From assembly GCA_013349285.1 (NCBI GenBank), contig DUZU01000012.1, forward strand, positions 1-64,000: a DNA stretch of 64,000 nucleotides, written 5' to 3'. The notes below the pieces were generated by a model. That model saw nothing but the letters and a program-made list of their open reading frames with translations. It was not told the origin of the DNA and searched no databases. This document shows positions 16,376-24,139 of this stretch, in pieces. The position numbers and the translations under genes are program-made. Positions within the stretch are counted from its first letter, which is position 1. Every line of letters begins with the position of its first letter. The DNA is from Deltaproteobacteria bacterium (GTDB lineage: Bacteria; Desulfobacterota; Desulfobulbia; Desulfobulbales; Desulfurivibrionaceae).

Positions 16376-19024
16376 TCAGGCCTGGGGCTTGTCCAGCACC
16401 TCTTGCAGAGATTTGGCCAAGGTTTCCAAGCTGTAAGGTTTTTGCAGAAAATTATTCCCCCCGAGCTGCATGACCGCCTCGACCCTGGCGTCCTGCCTGA
16501 AGCCGGAGACCAACAACACCTTTACCTGCTCATTGATCTGTTTCATCTCCATATATGCTTCCTTGCCGGACATAACGGGCATAACCATGTCAAGGATGAC
16601 CGCGGCGATACGATCTTGGTGTTGCCGATAGAGCTCAACTCCTTGCCGGCCATCCGGGGCGGTTATCACGGTGTAACCGATGGATTCCAGCATATCCCGG
16701 GTGGTTTCCCTGATAACCTCGTCGTCATCCACAACAAGGATAACCCCTTGCCCGGCAACGATTAAAACCTCGGCAGCCTCTTTGGCGGCGGTTATCCCCT
16801 GGTCAAGGCAGGGCAGGTAGATATTAAACGTGGAGCCCAGGCCCGGCTCGGTGTAGACATTGACAAACCCGTTTTGCTGTTTAATGATGTTATAGGCCAT
16901 GGCCAAGCCGAGGCCGGTTCCCTTTCCCGGTTCCTTGGTTGTAAAAAATGGGTCGAATATTTTGGCAACCGTTTTGCTCTCCATGCCGACCCCGGTGTCA
17001 CTCACCGTCAGGCGCCAATAGGCGTCAGCAGAAGCCTCGGCATGGGATTTTCTGAACAAATCATCAATGATAATTTTTTCAAGGCCGATGGTTAAGGTGC
17101 CCCCCCAGGGATCGTTTTCCCGCATCAGGGTCATGGCGTGCACCGCGTTAATGCAAAGATTAAGGATTACCTGTTCAACCTGGGTCGGATCGGCCAGAAC
17201 GTTTGCCGGTTCCGGCGCGGGTTTGTTGACGATCTCTATCGATTTGTCAAAGGTGTTTTCTCCAATCTTGCAAACATGCTTGATGGAAAGATTGAGATCA
17301 ACCGGGACCAGGTCGATCTCCTGTTGGCGGGAAAGGGTTAACAGCTGGCGGACGAGATCCGCCGCCCTGGTCCCGGAAGAGGCCATGCGCGACAGATATT
17401 CGTGCAGTTGTGCCTCGGGAATGGGTTGCTTCTGTTCAATTTTATATTGCATCAAGGAAATATTGCCGAGGATACCGCAAAGGACATTGTTGAAGTCGTG
17501 GGCCAAGCCGCCGGCCAGGGTGCCGACGGATTCCATTTTTTGAGCCTGGCGCAGCTGCTGCTCCTTCTTTTCAAGCTCGGTAATATCATCAAGACGGATG
17601 GCTATGCCGCTGGTCCCGTTTGCCACCAACGGAAAGAAGGTCATGTCGTATAACCGCTCTTCATCATGCAGCATCTGCTCCCGGTGGAGTTTAACCGGTT
17701 GGCGATCACGGGTAATTTCATCAAAATGTTTGGCGTATTTGTCGAAAAATGGGGTGATATCCCAGATTTTTTTGCCGATGGCCAAGGTGGAAGGGATGCC
17801 GGTCTGTTGCGCGGCGGCGGTATTCCATTGGGTGACAATGGAGTTTTTGTCCACCGTGACCAGCATGGAGGGCATTGATTCGATGATATTATTCAGGAAA
17901 TTGCGCATCTTGGCAATCTCTTGTTCCGCGTTTTTGCGGACCGTTATATCGCTGACCAACCCCTCATATCGGGTGATTGTCCCTTGCTCATCCCTTACCG
18001 TATGGCAGGTGAGGGAGGCTGTTATTTTTGAGTCGTCTTTCTTTTTGAGTTCCGGCTCCAAATCTTGCACAAAGCCATTTTTGGCAAGTTGGCCCTGGAA
18101 AAGTTGCAAGTTCTCATCATCAAAAAATAGGTCGCGGAAAAAATTGAGGGCGAGCACGTCTTTTTTCGCTTCATAGCCCAGGATGTCGATCATGGCCGGG
18201 TTTACATCCAAGAGATTGCCGTGGCCGTCGGCGACAAAAATTCCATCCATGGCCCGCTCAAAGAGCTGCCTGAATTTTTTCTCGGAGCGGCGCAAATCCT
18301 GCTCGCGGGAGGCTATCGCACTGGTCATAACCCCAAGTGCCTCCGCAAATTTTTCCAGTTCCCAAACCCACCTTGACACCGGCAGGTCAACGTTGAAATC
18401 GCCCCGGCTGATGCTTTCTGTCGCCTGCATGAATTTACGTAAGGGTTGGCTCAGCCGATGCATGACAAAAAAACCGAGGGTCAGGGCCAAAAACCAGCAT
18501 GAAAAGCCGGTCAGCGCTCCCTGGCGTTGGATAACCGCGACATGGGCCATGACCTCTGCCGTGGTCAGATAAACCCGAACCCAGCCCAACTGGAGATCTT
18601 CGATGACAATGGGCGCGGTTACGACCAGTTGTTGTTGGTCGGCAATCAGCCGCACACAGATATCTTCTTGCCGGCCGGGCACGCAGTCGGTGGTGACATC
18701 CCGGGGCATCAGAGTGCCGAGCTTTTCGATATCAGTGGCGGCCAGAATGTTCCATTGCTCATCGCTGATTTCAATTGCCTCGACATTGATGCGCGATGAG
18801 AATTCATGGACAAATTCCTGCAGGGGGGCATAGTGTTCAGCAAAAAGATGATCGGCCAGGGAAAAAGAGGTGTTGACGGTAATGGCTTTACCGTATTCGG
18901 TAAGGCCGGTGATCGCATGTTCCTTGAAGCGGGCCGTGTACAGGCTGATAATGGTGGCTGTCAGCAAGAAGGTGAGGACCGACACATAAAGAAGCAGATG
19001 GTAGCGGAGGCGAAAGGAGGTCAT
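16376..19024 (-). CDS. PAS-containing hybrid sensor histidine kinase
   Basis: An 882-residue membrane kinase. Order: TM1 (about 9-30), periplasmic domain (31-165), TM2 (about 170-188), HAMP (189-242), PAS (about 246-365), PAS (about 372-484), HisKA with His509 in GGLAHDFNNVL, HATPase (DTGVGM, GTGLGLAM) and a complete C-terminal receiver with VILDMVMPVMSG. The HDFNN form places it in the subfamily of multi-PAS kinases that often signal through their own receiver. The start overlaps the stop of the PhnD-like gene by one base (TGATG), so binding protein and kinase are translationally coupled. Confidence 0.92.
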   Translation of the reverse strand: MTSFRLRYHLLLYVSVLTFLLTATIISLYTARFKEHAITGLTEYGKAITVNTSFSLADHLFAEHYAPLQEFVHEFSSRINVEAIEISDEQWNILAATDIEKLGTLMPRDVTTDCVPGRQEDICVRLIADQQQLVVTAPIVIEDLQLGWVRVYLTTAEVMAHVAVIQRQGALTGFSCWFLALTLGFFVMHRLSQPLRKFMQATESISRGDFNVDLPVSRWVWELEKFAEALGVMTSAIASREQDLRRSEKKFRQLFERAMDGIFVADGHGNLLDVNPAMIDILGYEAKKDVLALNFFRDLFFDDENLQLFQGQLAKNGFVQDLEPELKKKDDSKITASLTCHTVRDEQGTITRYEGLVSDITVRKNAEQEIAKMRNFLNNIIESMPSMLVTVDKNSIVTQWNTAAAQQTGIPSTLAIGKKIWDITPFFDKYAKHFDEITRDRQPVKLHREQMLHDEERLYDMTFFPLVANGTSGIAIRLDDITELEKKEQQLRQAQKMESVGTLAGGLAHDFNNVLCGILGNISLMQYKIEQKQPIPEAQLHEYLSRMASSGTRAADLVRQLLTLSRQQEIDLVPVDLNLSIKHVCKIGENTFDKSIEIVNKPAPEPANVLADPTQVEQVILNLCINAVHAMTLMRENDPWGGTLTIGLEKIIIDDLFRKSHAEASADAYWRLTVSDTGVGMESKTVAKIFDPFFTTKEPGKGTGLGLAMAYNIIKQQNGFVNVYTEPGLGSTFNIYLPCLDQGITAAKEAAEVLIVAGQGVILVVDDDEVIRETTRDMLESIGYTVITAPDGRQGVELYRQHQDRIAAVILDMVMPVMSGKEAYMEMKQINEQVKVLLVSGFRQDARVEAVMQLGGNNFLQKPYSLETLAKSLQEVLDKPQA

Positions 19025-19884
19025 CAGTGCGATAATGCTTGGGCTTGGGTTAATTTTTTTCGAAAGGCATCATAATCCGCATCGGTTGCCGGGCTTATTT
19101 TCGTTAACCGCATGCTCTTTAAAATTTCCTTGTCCTCGGCATTATCAAGGCTCAAGCCGACCAGGACGGCCTGGATTTTTGAAACCTGCTCAAGCGGCAG
19201 ATCTTGTTTTACGACAAAGGGGAATTGCGGGATTGGCGATGATTGGGAGATGAATTTCAGCTCATGGCGGATCTCTTTGAAGATCGGGTTTTCCAGGGCA
19301 TCGGTTCTTACGGTTCCGGCTTCATATTTTTTGTTGAGCACCCCCAGGATAATGGTATCGAGTTTGCCTAAAAACTGAAAGTGCACATCCTGCATCGGGT
19401 CAACCCCCGCTTCATGGAGCTGGTCTAACAGAAAGAGATGGGCTGCGTAGGAATGCTTGCCGACCGAGGCAATCCTTTTTCCCTTGAGTTGCGCCACGTT
19501 AACGATGCCGCTGTCTTTTCTGACGATCGTTCCTCCGTAAAAAGATGGTTCGCCTTTGGCAATCACCGAATAGCCGGCCGGCTGGATCTGAAAAAAACAA
19601 TTTACACAGGGCAAGGCCAGATCATATTCACCCTGCTTGCCCCGGGCGATATAGGCATCGAAATCCGGCGCCGTCACCAGTTGCACCTTAACCCCCAGTG
19701 TGGTCTCGATTCTTTTGGCAATCGGCGAAAAGAGCTTCACCAGGGTATGCGGTGATTTATAGGGATAGACGCCGAACTTGATCATCTCCCGCCCTTCCCG
19801 GGCCGAGACCTGCGTGACTTGCAGTGCACAAATAACACAGACAACAACCAGGGTTTTGTAAGCTACCCAATATTTTTTTTTCAT
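19024..19884 (-). CDS. PhnD-like periplasmic substrate-binding protein
   Basis: A 286-residue secreted protein of the phosphate/phosphite/phosphonate-binding (PhnD) family. The ATG at 19884 has GGAG six bases upstream and begins a clear signal peptide (basic start, hydrophobic 8-22, cleavage after VSA). Hallmarks are IKFGVYPYKSPHTLVK, LALPCVNCFF and KGKRIASVGKHSYAAH. A longer frame to 20220 exists but its N-terminal part is not protein-like. No transporter genes accompany it; the kinase gene follows with a one-base overlap. As with the 11767 gene, a co-sensor role is likely. PhnD-like proteins paired with kinases are known in other bacteria, but the ligand here is unknown. Confidence 0.85.
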   Translation of the reverse strand: MKKKYWVAYKTLVVVCVICALQVTQVSAREGREMIKFGVYPYKSPHTLVKLFSPIAKRIETTLGVKVQLVTAPDFDAYIARGKQGEYDLALPCVNCFFQIQPAGYSVIAKGEPSFYGGTIVRKDSGIVNVAQLKGKRIASVGKHSYAAHLFLLDQLHEAGVDPMQDVHFQFLGKLDTIILGVLNKKYEAGTVRTDALENPIFKEIRHELKFISQSSPIPQFPFVVKQDLPLEQVSKIQAVLVGLSLDNAEDKEILKSMRLTKISPATDADYDAFRKKLTQAQALSH

Positions 19885-19921
19885 GGCCGGCTCCGCGCTG
19901 CTGATGATAGTAATTAAGCCA

Positions 19922-20347
19922 TCAATAATCGATGGTCGTTGACTTAGAGTTGTTCGCTGTCGGTGGTGAAGTTTGTGGTGCGTCATTGAGTTGATTGATG
20001 TAGTTGCGCTCGGCGTCATGGCAGACATTCTGGGTCTTGAGCAGATCCCGGTTGCTGATTTTGGCCAATTCAAACCGCGCCCTTTCTCGCTCCAACACGC
20101 GTTGGTCTGCATCGCGGGCGTTGCGGGCCACCTCGTTTTTCTGGCGGGCGAGAAGATCTCCTTTTTTGACAAAAGAGCCTTCCTTGACGAAAACCTTGTG
20201 GCCTTTCCCCGGTTGGCCACAAGAAAGGTTGATGTCGGCGCTTGGCTTGGTGACCGCTTGACTCTCGTCGCCCCAAAGTAAGCCGGGCAAGAGTAACAGT
20301 TGGATCAGGCTGCAGAGTGTAATATGAATTTTCGGCAATGGGCTCAT
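19922..20347 (-). CDS. Truncated HlyD-like periplasmic adaptor
   Basis: A 141-residue protein with a signal peptide (hydrophobic about 9-24, LLWG). It continues with a half biotinyl-lipoyl unit (GKGHKVFVKEGSFVKKGDLL) and part of an alpha-hairpin (QRVLERERARFELAKIS). Full HlyD or membrane-fusion proteins are 350-450 residues with the second lipoyl half and beta-barrel; those are missing, and the tail after about 115 is low complexity. It may be a decayed remnant. It lies 38 bases before the PhnD-like gene and 236 after a decayed adhesin, which suggests a former type I secretion locus. Confidence 0.6.
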   Translation of the reverse strand: MSPLPKIHITLCSLIQLLLLPGLLWGDESQAVTKPSADINLSCGQPGKGHKVFVKEGSFVKKGDLLARQKNEVARNARDADQRVLERERARFELAKISNRDLLKTQNVCHDAERNYINQLNDAPQTSPPTANNSKSTTIDY

Positions 20348-20583
20348 CTGAATTTTTAAAATCCAAAGGCTGACTTTGATCTAATGATTATATCGTTATT
20401 ATATAATGAGTTAAAAGCACCCGAGTTGTTTTTTTGTCGGTGACGGCAATTATTTTAAAAATATGGGTTGGCTTTGCCCTTGCTCCTTGGTGGCAAAACC
20501 CAGGGATATACCAGAGCTGATTTCTTTGCGGGCAATTGCCTAGAGCCAAGGGCAAACCGTGGCCGGGGGAATTTTAATCATGA

Positions 20584-21339
20584 TTAGTCGGCATCCCTGT
20601 CTTCCTTAAGGAGGTGTTTGTCGGTGGCATCAAACAGATCGGGAGCCATTTTGTGTTGTTTGCCTTCATCATCTTCTTCTTTGCGGACTTCTTTTATTTT
20701 GGCCCGCCGTTGCTCGCTGGAAAAGGGTAATCCCGGCAGCAGGTCGAATTCTTTCCAAAAGGGGATCGATGTTAACCAGCCGGCCAATAAGGAGCCGCCC
20801 CTGAGAAGCCAGGTGACCACTCCCACGGAAATCGAGATGGTGGTTGTGGAGATGGTTTTTGTAATAATTCTATCATTGTTTGTGATTGAGTCAGGGGCGG
20901 TGCGGGTAAGATTAATCGAGGTGGAGCGGTTGCCGATTATCGCGCCACTCTCATTTTCAGCCACGGTCAGGTTGTCGAGGGCAATGGCAATGGGTGCGTC
21001 ATTAACCGCAGTCGCGGTTATGTTCTTGCTGCCGGTGATCGGGGCGGCGCTGCCGTCATCAACGCGGGTGGCAATGGTGAAATCGCTGTTGTAGTTGGCG
21101 GTGGGGGTAAAGGGCAGCCCGGCCAGCAGGTTGTTGATGTCGGCGATGGCGCCGGCGGCCCTCCAGACCCCGGCGCCTATGTTAAATATCTTGCTTTTGA
21201 GGATGAGCTGATCAAGGAGAGTGTTTTTTTTAGGGTCTGCCGATTTTTGCCGACCACGGCCGGGGAACCCGGATCTTTGCCAAGGGCCTGGGCCCGGTTG
21301 TTTTTTGCTCTTGCCCAGCGCGCCTGCGAGAAAAAGCAT
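20584..21339 (-). pseudogene. Remnant of a giant Ca-binding/VCBS-type adhesin
   Basis: The 251-residue frame has a nonsense-like start (about 60 residues without family likeness). It continues with repeat pieces typical of very large cadherin/VCBS adhesins: INNLLAGLPFTPTANYNSD, ITGSKNITATAVNDAPIA and VAENESGAIIG. It ends with the common C-terminal block of such proteins, VVTWLLRGGSLLAGW then WKEFDLLPGLP. In intact relatives these blocks are separated by hundreds to thousands of residues, so large internal deletions have joined them here. With the truncated HlyD-like gene downstream it marks a lost secretion/adhesion locus. A short surviving protein cannot be excluded. Confidence 0.65.
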
Positions 21340-21386
21340 TTTTTTAAGCCGCGTTGCCCTTATCGGCGGCTACCGGTCCGCCGCAA

Positions 21387-22355
21387 TCACCAGGCGACCC
21401 CGGCGGAGCTGAGATTGCCGTTTACCCATCCCGTAGTGGCGCGCAGTTCTACCTGGAAATCTTTGTCGCAGATTGCCATGGCGGCGCTGATGCCTTGTTT
21501 GGCAACCTCCGTCAGTATTTCCTCGGCAACTGGCGGCAGGCCCAGCATGGCGAAATAATCCGTTGCCTGGCGGGCAAGTCCGCCGGCGATCAGTTCGAGC
21601 GCGTTGTCCTGGGAAAGTGCCCAGCCGTAGGCCATCATGTTGGTGCGGAAGGCGCTTTCCGAGGTCAAGATCATCTGGGCGGCCATCGCCTCTCCCCCGG
21701 CGAGATCGGCAAATTCGGCGGCATAGGCCTCGGTCAGCAGCGCGGGAATTTCGTCACTTCGAAAGTAGGCCGCGGTCATGAGTCTATCCCCGATGCCGGG
21801 CGCCAGATCGCGCACCAGAAGGTCGACCCCGGATTCGACCAGATAGTGGCAGATATCCAGCAGCACGTTTTCCGGCAGAGAGAGATTTATTTCCGGGGAT
21901 TCGAGCATCGGTCCGAGCAAGGCGGCCAGCTGGCCCGCTTTGGCGATCACATAGCCCTGGTCCCGGCCAAGGGTAATGCCGGAAATATGGGCGGTGTAGT
22001 CCATGCCCCACGAGTTGTTGTGGCCGACAAACCCATAGGCAAAAGCCTTTTGTGTTGCGGTGTCTGCCAGGTCCCACACCTTCATGAAGTTCTCTTGGGC
22101 AGGATCGTGGAGATAGAATTGAAAACTCAGGTATGGTTGGCTAAAATTGTTGTTAAAAACATCAATGGTGTTGGCGCCATAGATCCTGTTGTTCATCAAG
22201 TTTTCATCTGACAACCCTTGCCCCTTGAAGAGATGCTCCTCGATATAGGCGTGGGTCGCGGCCTCCCAGGCCTGGGCGAACGAGGGAAGCAAGAGGGAAA
22301 TCATTATTGCCATCGAGAACATTTTGATCTTCCGCCGGGCCGGGTGTTGTTGCAT
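21387..22355 (-). CDS. Secreted Zn-dependent phospholipase C-like protein
   Basis: A 322-residue protein with a signal peptide ending near SFAQA. The ATG at 22355 has AAAGGAGA five bases upstream. The mature part begins WEAATHAYIEEHL and continues with IYGANTIDVF, YLHD and FVGHNNSWGMDYTAHI. The run of His and Asp in this order resembles zinc-dependent phospholipase C (PF00882). The match is partial and made by eye, so the catalytic assignment is tentative. It would act in the periplasm or outside the cell. It precedes the adhesin remnant on the same strand by 47 bases, but relation to it is doubtful. Confidence 0.5.
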   Translation of the reverse strand: MQQHPARRKIKMFSMAIMISLLLPSFAQAWEAATHAYIEEHLFKGQGLSDENLMNNRIYGANTIDVFNNNFSQPYLSFQFYLHDPAQENFMKVWDLADTATQKAFAYGFVGHNNSWGMDYTAHISGITLGRDQGYVIAKAGQLAALLGPMLESPEINLSLPENVLLDICHYLVESGVDLLVRDLAPGIGDRLMTAAYFRSDEIPALLTEAYAAEFADLAGGEAMAAQMILTSESAFRTNMMAYGWALSQDNALELIAGGLARQATDYFAMLGLPPVAEEILTEVAKQGISAAMAICDKDFQVELRATTGWVNGNLSSAGVAW

Positions 22356-22823
22356 GGTCGTCTCCTTTTGTTTGATTTATTATGTGATGCTTGCCTTTGT
22401 TGGAATTTAATGACAATACTCGGCGAATATTTGTCAGGTCAAAAAAGGGTCGTTGGTTATTGATCCCCTCTTGGCTGTGCTGAATATCGACTCTCGGTTT
22501 GTCCCATAGGCAATGTTCTCTTCATTCAACCTGACAGGTATCAGGTGTTACCGAAAACTCGTCGGGTGTCAATCTGAAATTGTGATGATGCTCTATGCCG
22601 GGCAGATGTTGTTGCCGGTTATGGCGGGGCGGCCTGGCGGTGATTGTTGAGAATAAACCGGCTTGTCAGGTGAATTTGTAAAAAGAACTAACGATAAGTT
22701 CTTGGCCGTTGCTAAGGATATCAGTAAAGTAGATAAAAGATTCCATCCTTAACCATGATTATTTTTCAGCCGCGCGCGATAGCGCAATTGCCAATATCGT
22801 TTGCCGGCTAGGAGTAGAACAAC
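22356..22823. other. Divergent intergenic region with repeated motifs
   Basis: This 468-base gap separates the phospholipase-like gene from the cooA unit. TGTCAGGT occurs at 22432-22439 and 22664-22671, and inverted (ACCTGACA) at 22529-22536, next to the small palindrome CCTGACAGGTATCAGG. A hairpin with 7-bp arms, AAGAACT and AGTTCTT, is at 22683-22703. These may be operator elements for one of the flanking units. No ORF is convincing. Confidence 0.4.
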
Positions 22824-23069
22824 ATGAACGAATTTAAACTTACTGATAACCAGGCCGCTCTTATCATTGAACTTACCCCTGCCGGCGAGGTTGAAGTTGA
22901 TATCGCCATTCCTGAAGTGGAAAACACGAACAAGGATTTTGCCGCGGCCGTCTGTCTGGCCATTGCCAAAAAGTTGATGAATGACGGGCGATTTCAGCAG
23001 GAAATTCTCGCCGCCGTCGAGGCCGGGGAGACCGCGGGGACCTTTGGAGGCTCGGGTGGCAGTCATTAA
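22824..23069 (+). CDS. Small protein of unknown function upstream of cooA
   Basis: An 81-residue acidic protein starting at ATG 22824, with AGGAG nine bases upstream. It reads as an alternating beta-strand part (AALIIELTPAGEVEVDIAIP) followed by helices (DFAAAVCLAIAKKLM) and a Gly/Ser-rich end. No signal peptide and only one Cys, so it is not an electron carrier. It is 52 bases before cooA on the same strand and probably co-transcribed. I do not recognise the family. Confidence 0.65.
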   Translation: MNEFKLTDNQAALIIELTPAGEVEVDIAIPEVENTNKDFAAAVCLAIAKKLMNDGRFQQEILAAVEAGETAGTFGGSGGSH

Positions 23070-23121
23070 CATTGTTATTTTCGGGGTGTTGGTCGGTTTT
23101 TGCGGAGAAGGTGAATAGCCG

Positions 23122-23778
23122 ATGAAAACCAGATTGACCTCGATCAACCTCTTGGATGAACTGGCCCAGCCGGAATTCGCCGAATTATTTGCCGAGCTGA
23201 TCCCCCGTTCTTATCCGAAAAGCAGTCTGATCTATGCGCCGGGCCATGATCGGGATCTGGTTTTCATCGTCAGGCAGGGGCGGGTCCGGATTTATCTCAG
23301 CCTGGAAGATAAGGAGTTCTCGCTGGCGACCCTTGAGCCCGGCGATATTTATACCACCCATACCCGGGCCCATGCGATGGCCATGGATAACGTGGAATTG
23401 CTGGTGATGCCCACTGAGAAATTTTTCCATTACATCCTGAAACATCCCGCGCTGTCCCGGACCATCATGTCGATCCTGGGTGATCTGCTCAAGCAATCTT
23501 TTTCGATCATCGACAGCCTGGTGTTCAAGGATATCTGTCAGCGGTTGACCGATTTCTTTGTTTATGAAGCCTTGCAAAACGGTCAAGCCGGGCAAGCCGG
23601 GATCAGGCTTAATCTTGATTTGACCATGGAGCAGCTTGCCGCGGTGGTCGGCTCATCGCGGCAGACGGTTTCGACCATTGTCAATGATATGCAGCACGCC
23701 AAGGTTCTGCTTAAAGAGGGGCGCGGTGTTTACCTGGTGCCCAATATCGAGATGTTAAAAGCCCACTGTCAATCCTAG
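23122..23778 (+). CDS. cooA: CO-sensing transcription activator CooA
   Basis: A 218-residue CRP/FNR-family regulator. CooA is a heme sensor that binds CO and then activates CODH genes. The N-terminal cyclic-nucleotide-like domain has the CooA pattern GRVRIYLSLEDKEFSLATL and GDIYTTHTRAH, and the C-terminal helix-turn-helix is MEQLAAVVGSSRQTVSTIV. His80 aligns with the ferrous-heme ligand His77 of the Rhodospirillum protein, but Thr78 stands where that protein has the ferric ligand Cys75. AAGGTGA lies seven bases before the ATG. A matching operator precedes cooS downstream. Identification rests on the CooA-specific spacing plus context. Confidence 0.85.
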   Translation: MKTRLTSINLLDELAQPEFAELFAELIPRSYPKSSLIYAPGHDRDLVFIVRQGRVRIYLSLEDKEFSLATLEPGDIYTTHTRAHAMAMDNVELLVMPTEKFFHYILKHPALSRTIMSILGDLLKQSFSIIDSLVFKDICQRLTDFFVYEALQNGQAGQAGIRLNLDLTMEQLAAVVGSSRQTVSTIVNDMQHAKVLLKEGRGVYLVPNIEMLKAHCQS

Positions 23779-24139
23779 CTCTTTTCTTCTCGATTATTTT
23801 TTTATAACTACCACTAAATTTCAGCCAGCGGGAGGCGAGTCCTGCGGGAGCGGCTTCAGCCGCGAACAATGGCCGCCTATTCACCTAATAGCTTCAGCTC
23901 CTCAAGGCTAAATTTTTTCGCCAATGAATTGGCTCCCACCAAAAAGCAGTTCCCGGTCCGGCCCATCTTGAGCCTTTTTTTTGCTGATTGAAAGTCAGTG
24001 GTAATCAGATATTTTTTACAAAAAAAATGCGAATTGTCGGCCAGCCGACAGTTTTTCGTGTTGCCCTATGATAATTTTATTAAAATAAGCCGGGTAAATC
24101 TTGTCCCTATCTCTGTTACCGCAATTAAGGAGTGATCTT
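23779..24139. other. cooA-cooS intergenic region with a REP-like hairpin
   Basis: The first part holds a REP-like sequence, GCGGGAGCGGCTTCAGCCGCGA (its hairpin GCGGCTTCAGCCGC is near 23852-23865), of a kind scattered in many proteobacterial genomes. The last 110 bases form the cooS promoter region, with the CooA operator at 24035-24050 and an AT-rich block TATGATAAT at 24067-24075. There is no ORF of note. Confidence 0.6.
24035..24050 (+). promoter_or_regulatory. CooA operator of cooS
   Basis: TGTCGGCCAGCCGACA is a perfect 16-bp palindrome that fits the CooA half-site arrangement TGTCR-N6-CGACA known from Rhodospirillum rubrum. A candidate -10 element (GATAAT, 24070-24075) puts the operator centre at about -40, the position expected for a class II CRP-family activator overlapping the -35 region. 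Direct binding is inferred. Confidence 0.75.

Noticed and set aside
19885-20220. N-terminal extension of the PhnD-like protein
   Set aside because: The extension has no protein-like pattern, while the ATG at 19884 has a good ribosome-binding site and signal peptide.
20473-20556. 10-bp perfect inverted repeat (TTTGCCCTTG and CAAGGGCAAA) with a 64-base loop
   Set aside because: Loop too long for a terminator and no other copies; probably chance.
24101-24139. Longer start of CooS
   Set aside because: AAGGAG at 24127-24132 clearly serves the ATG at 24140.
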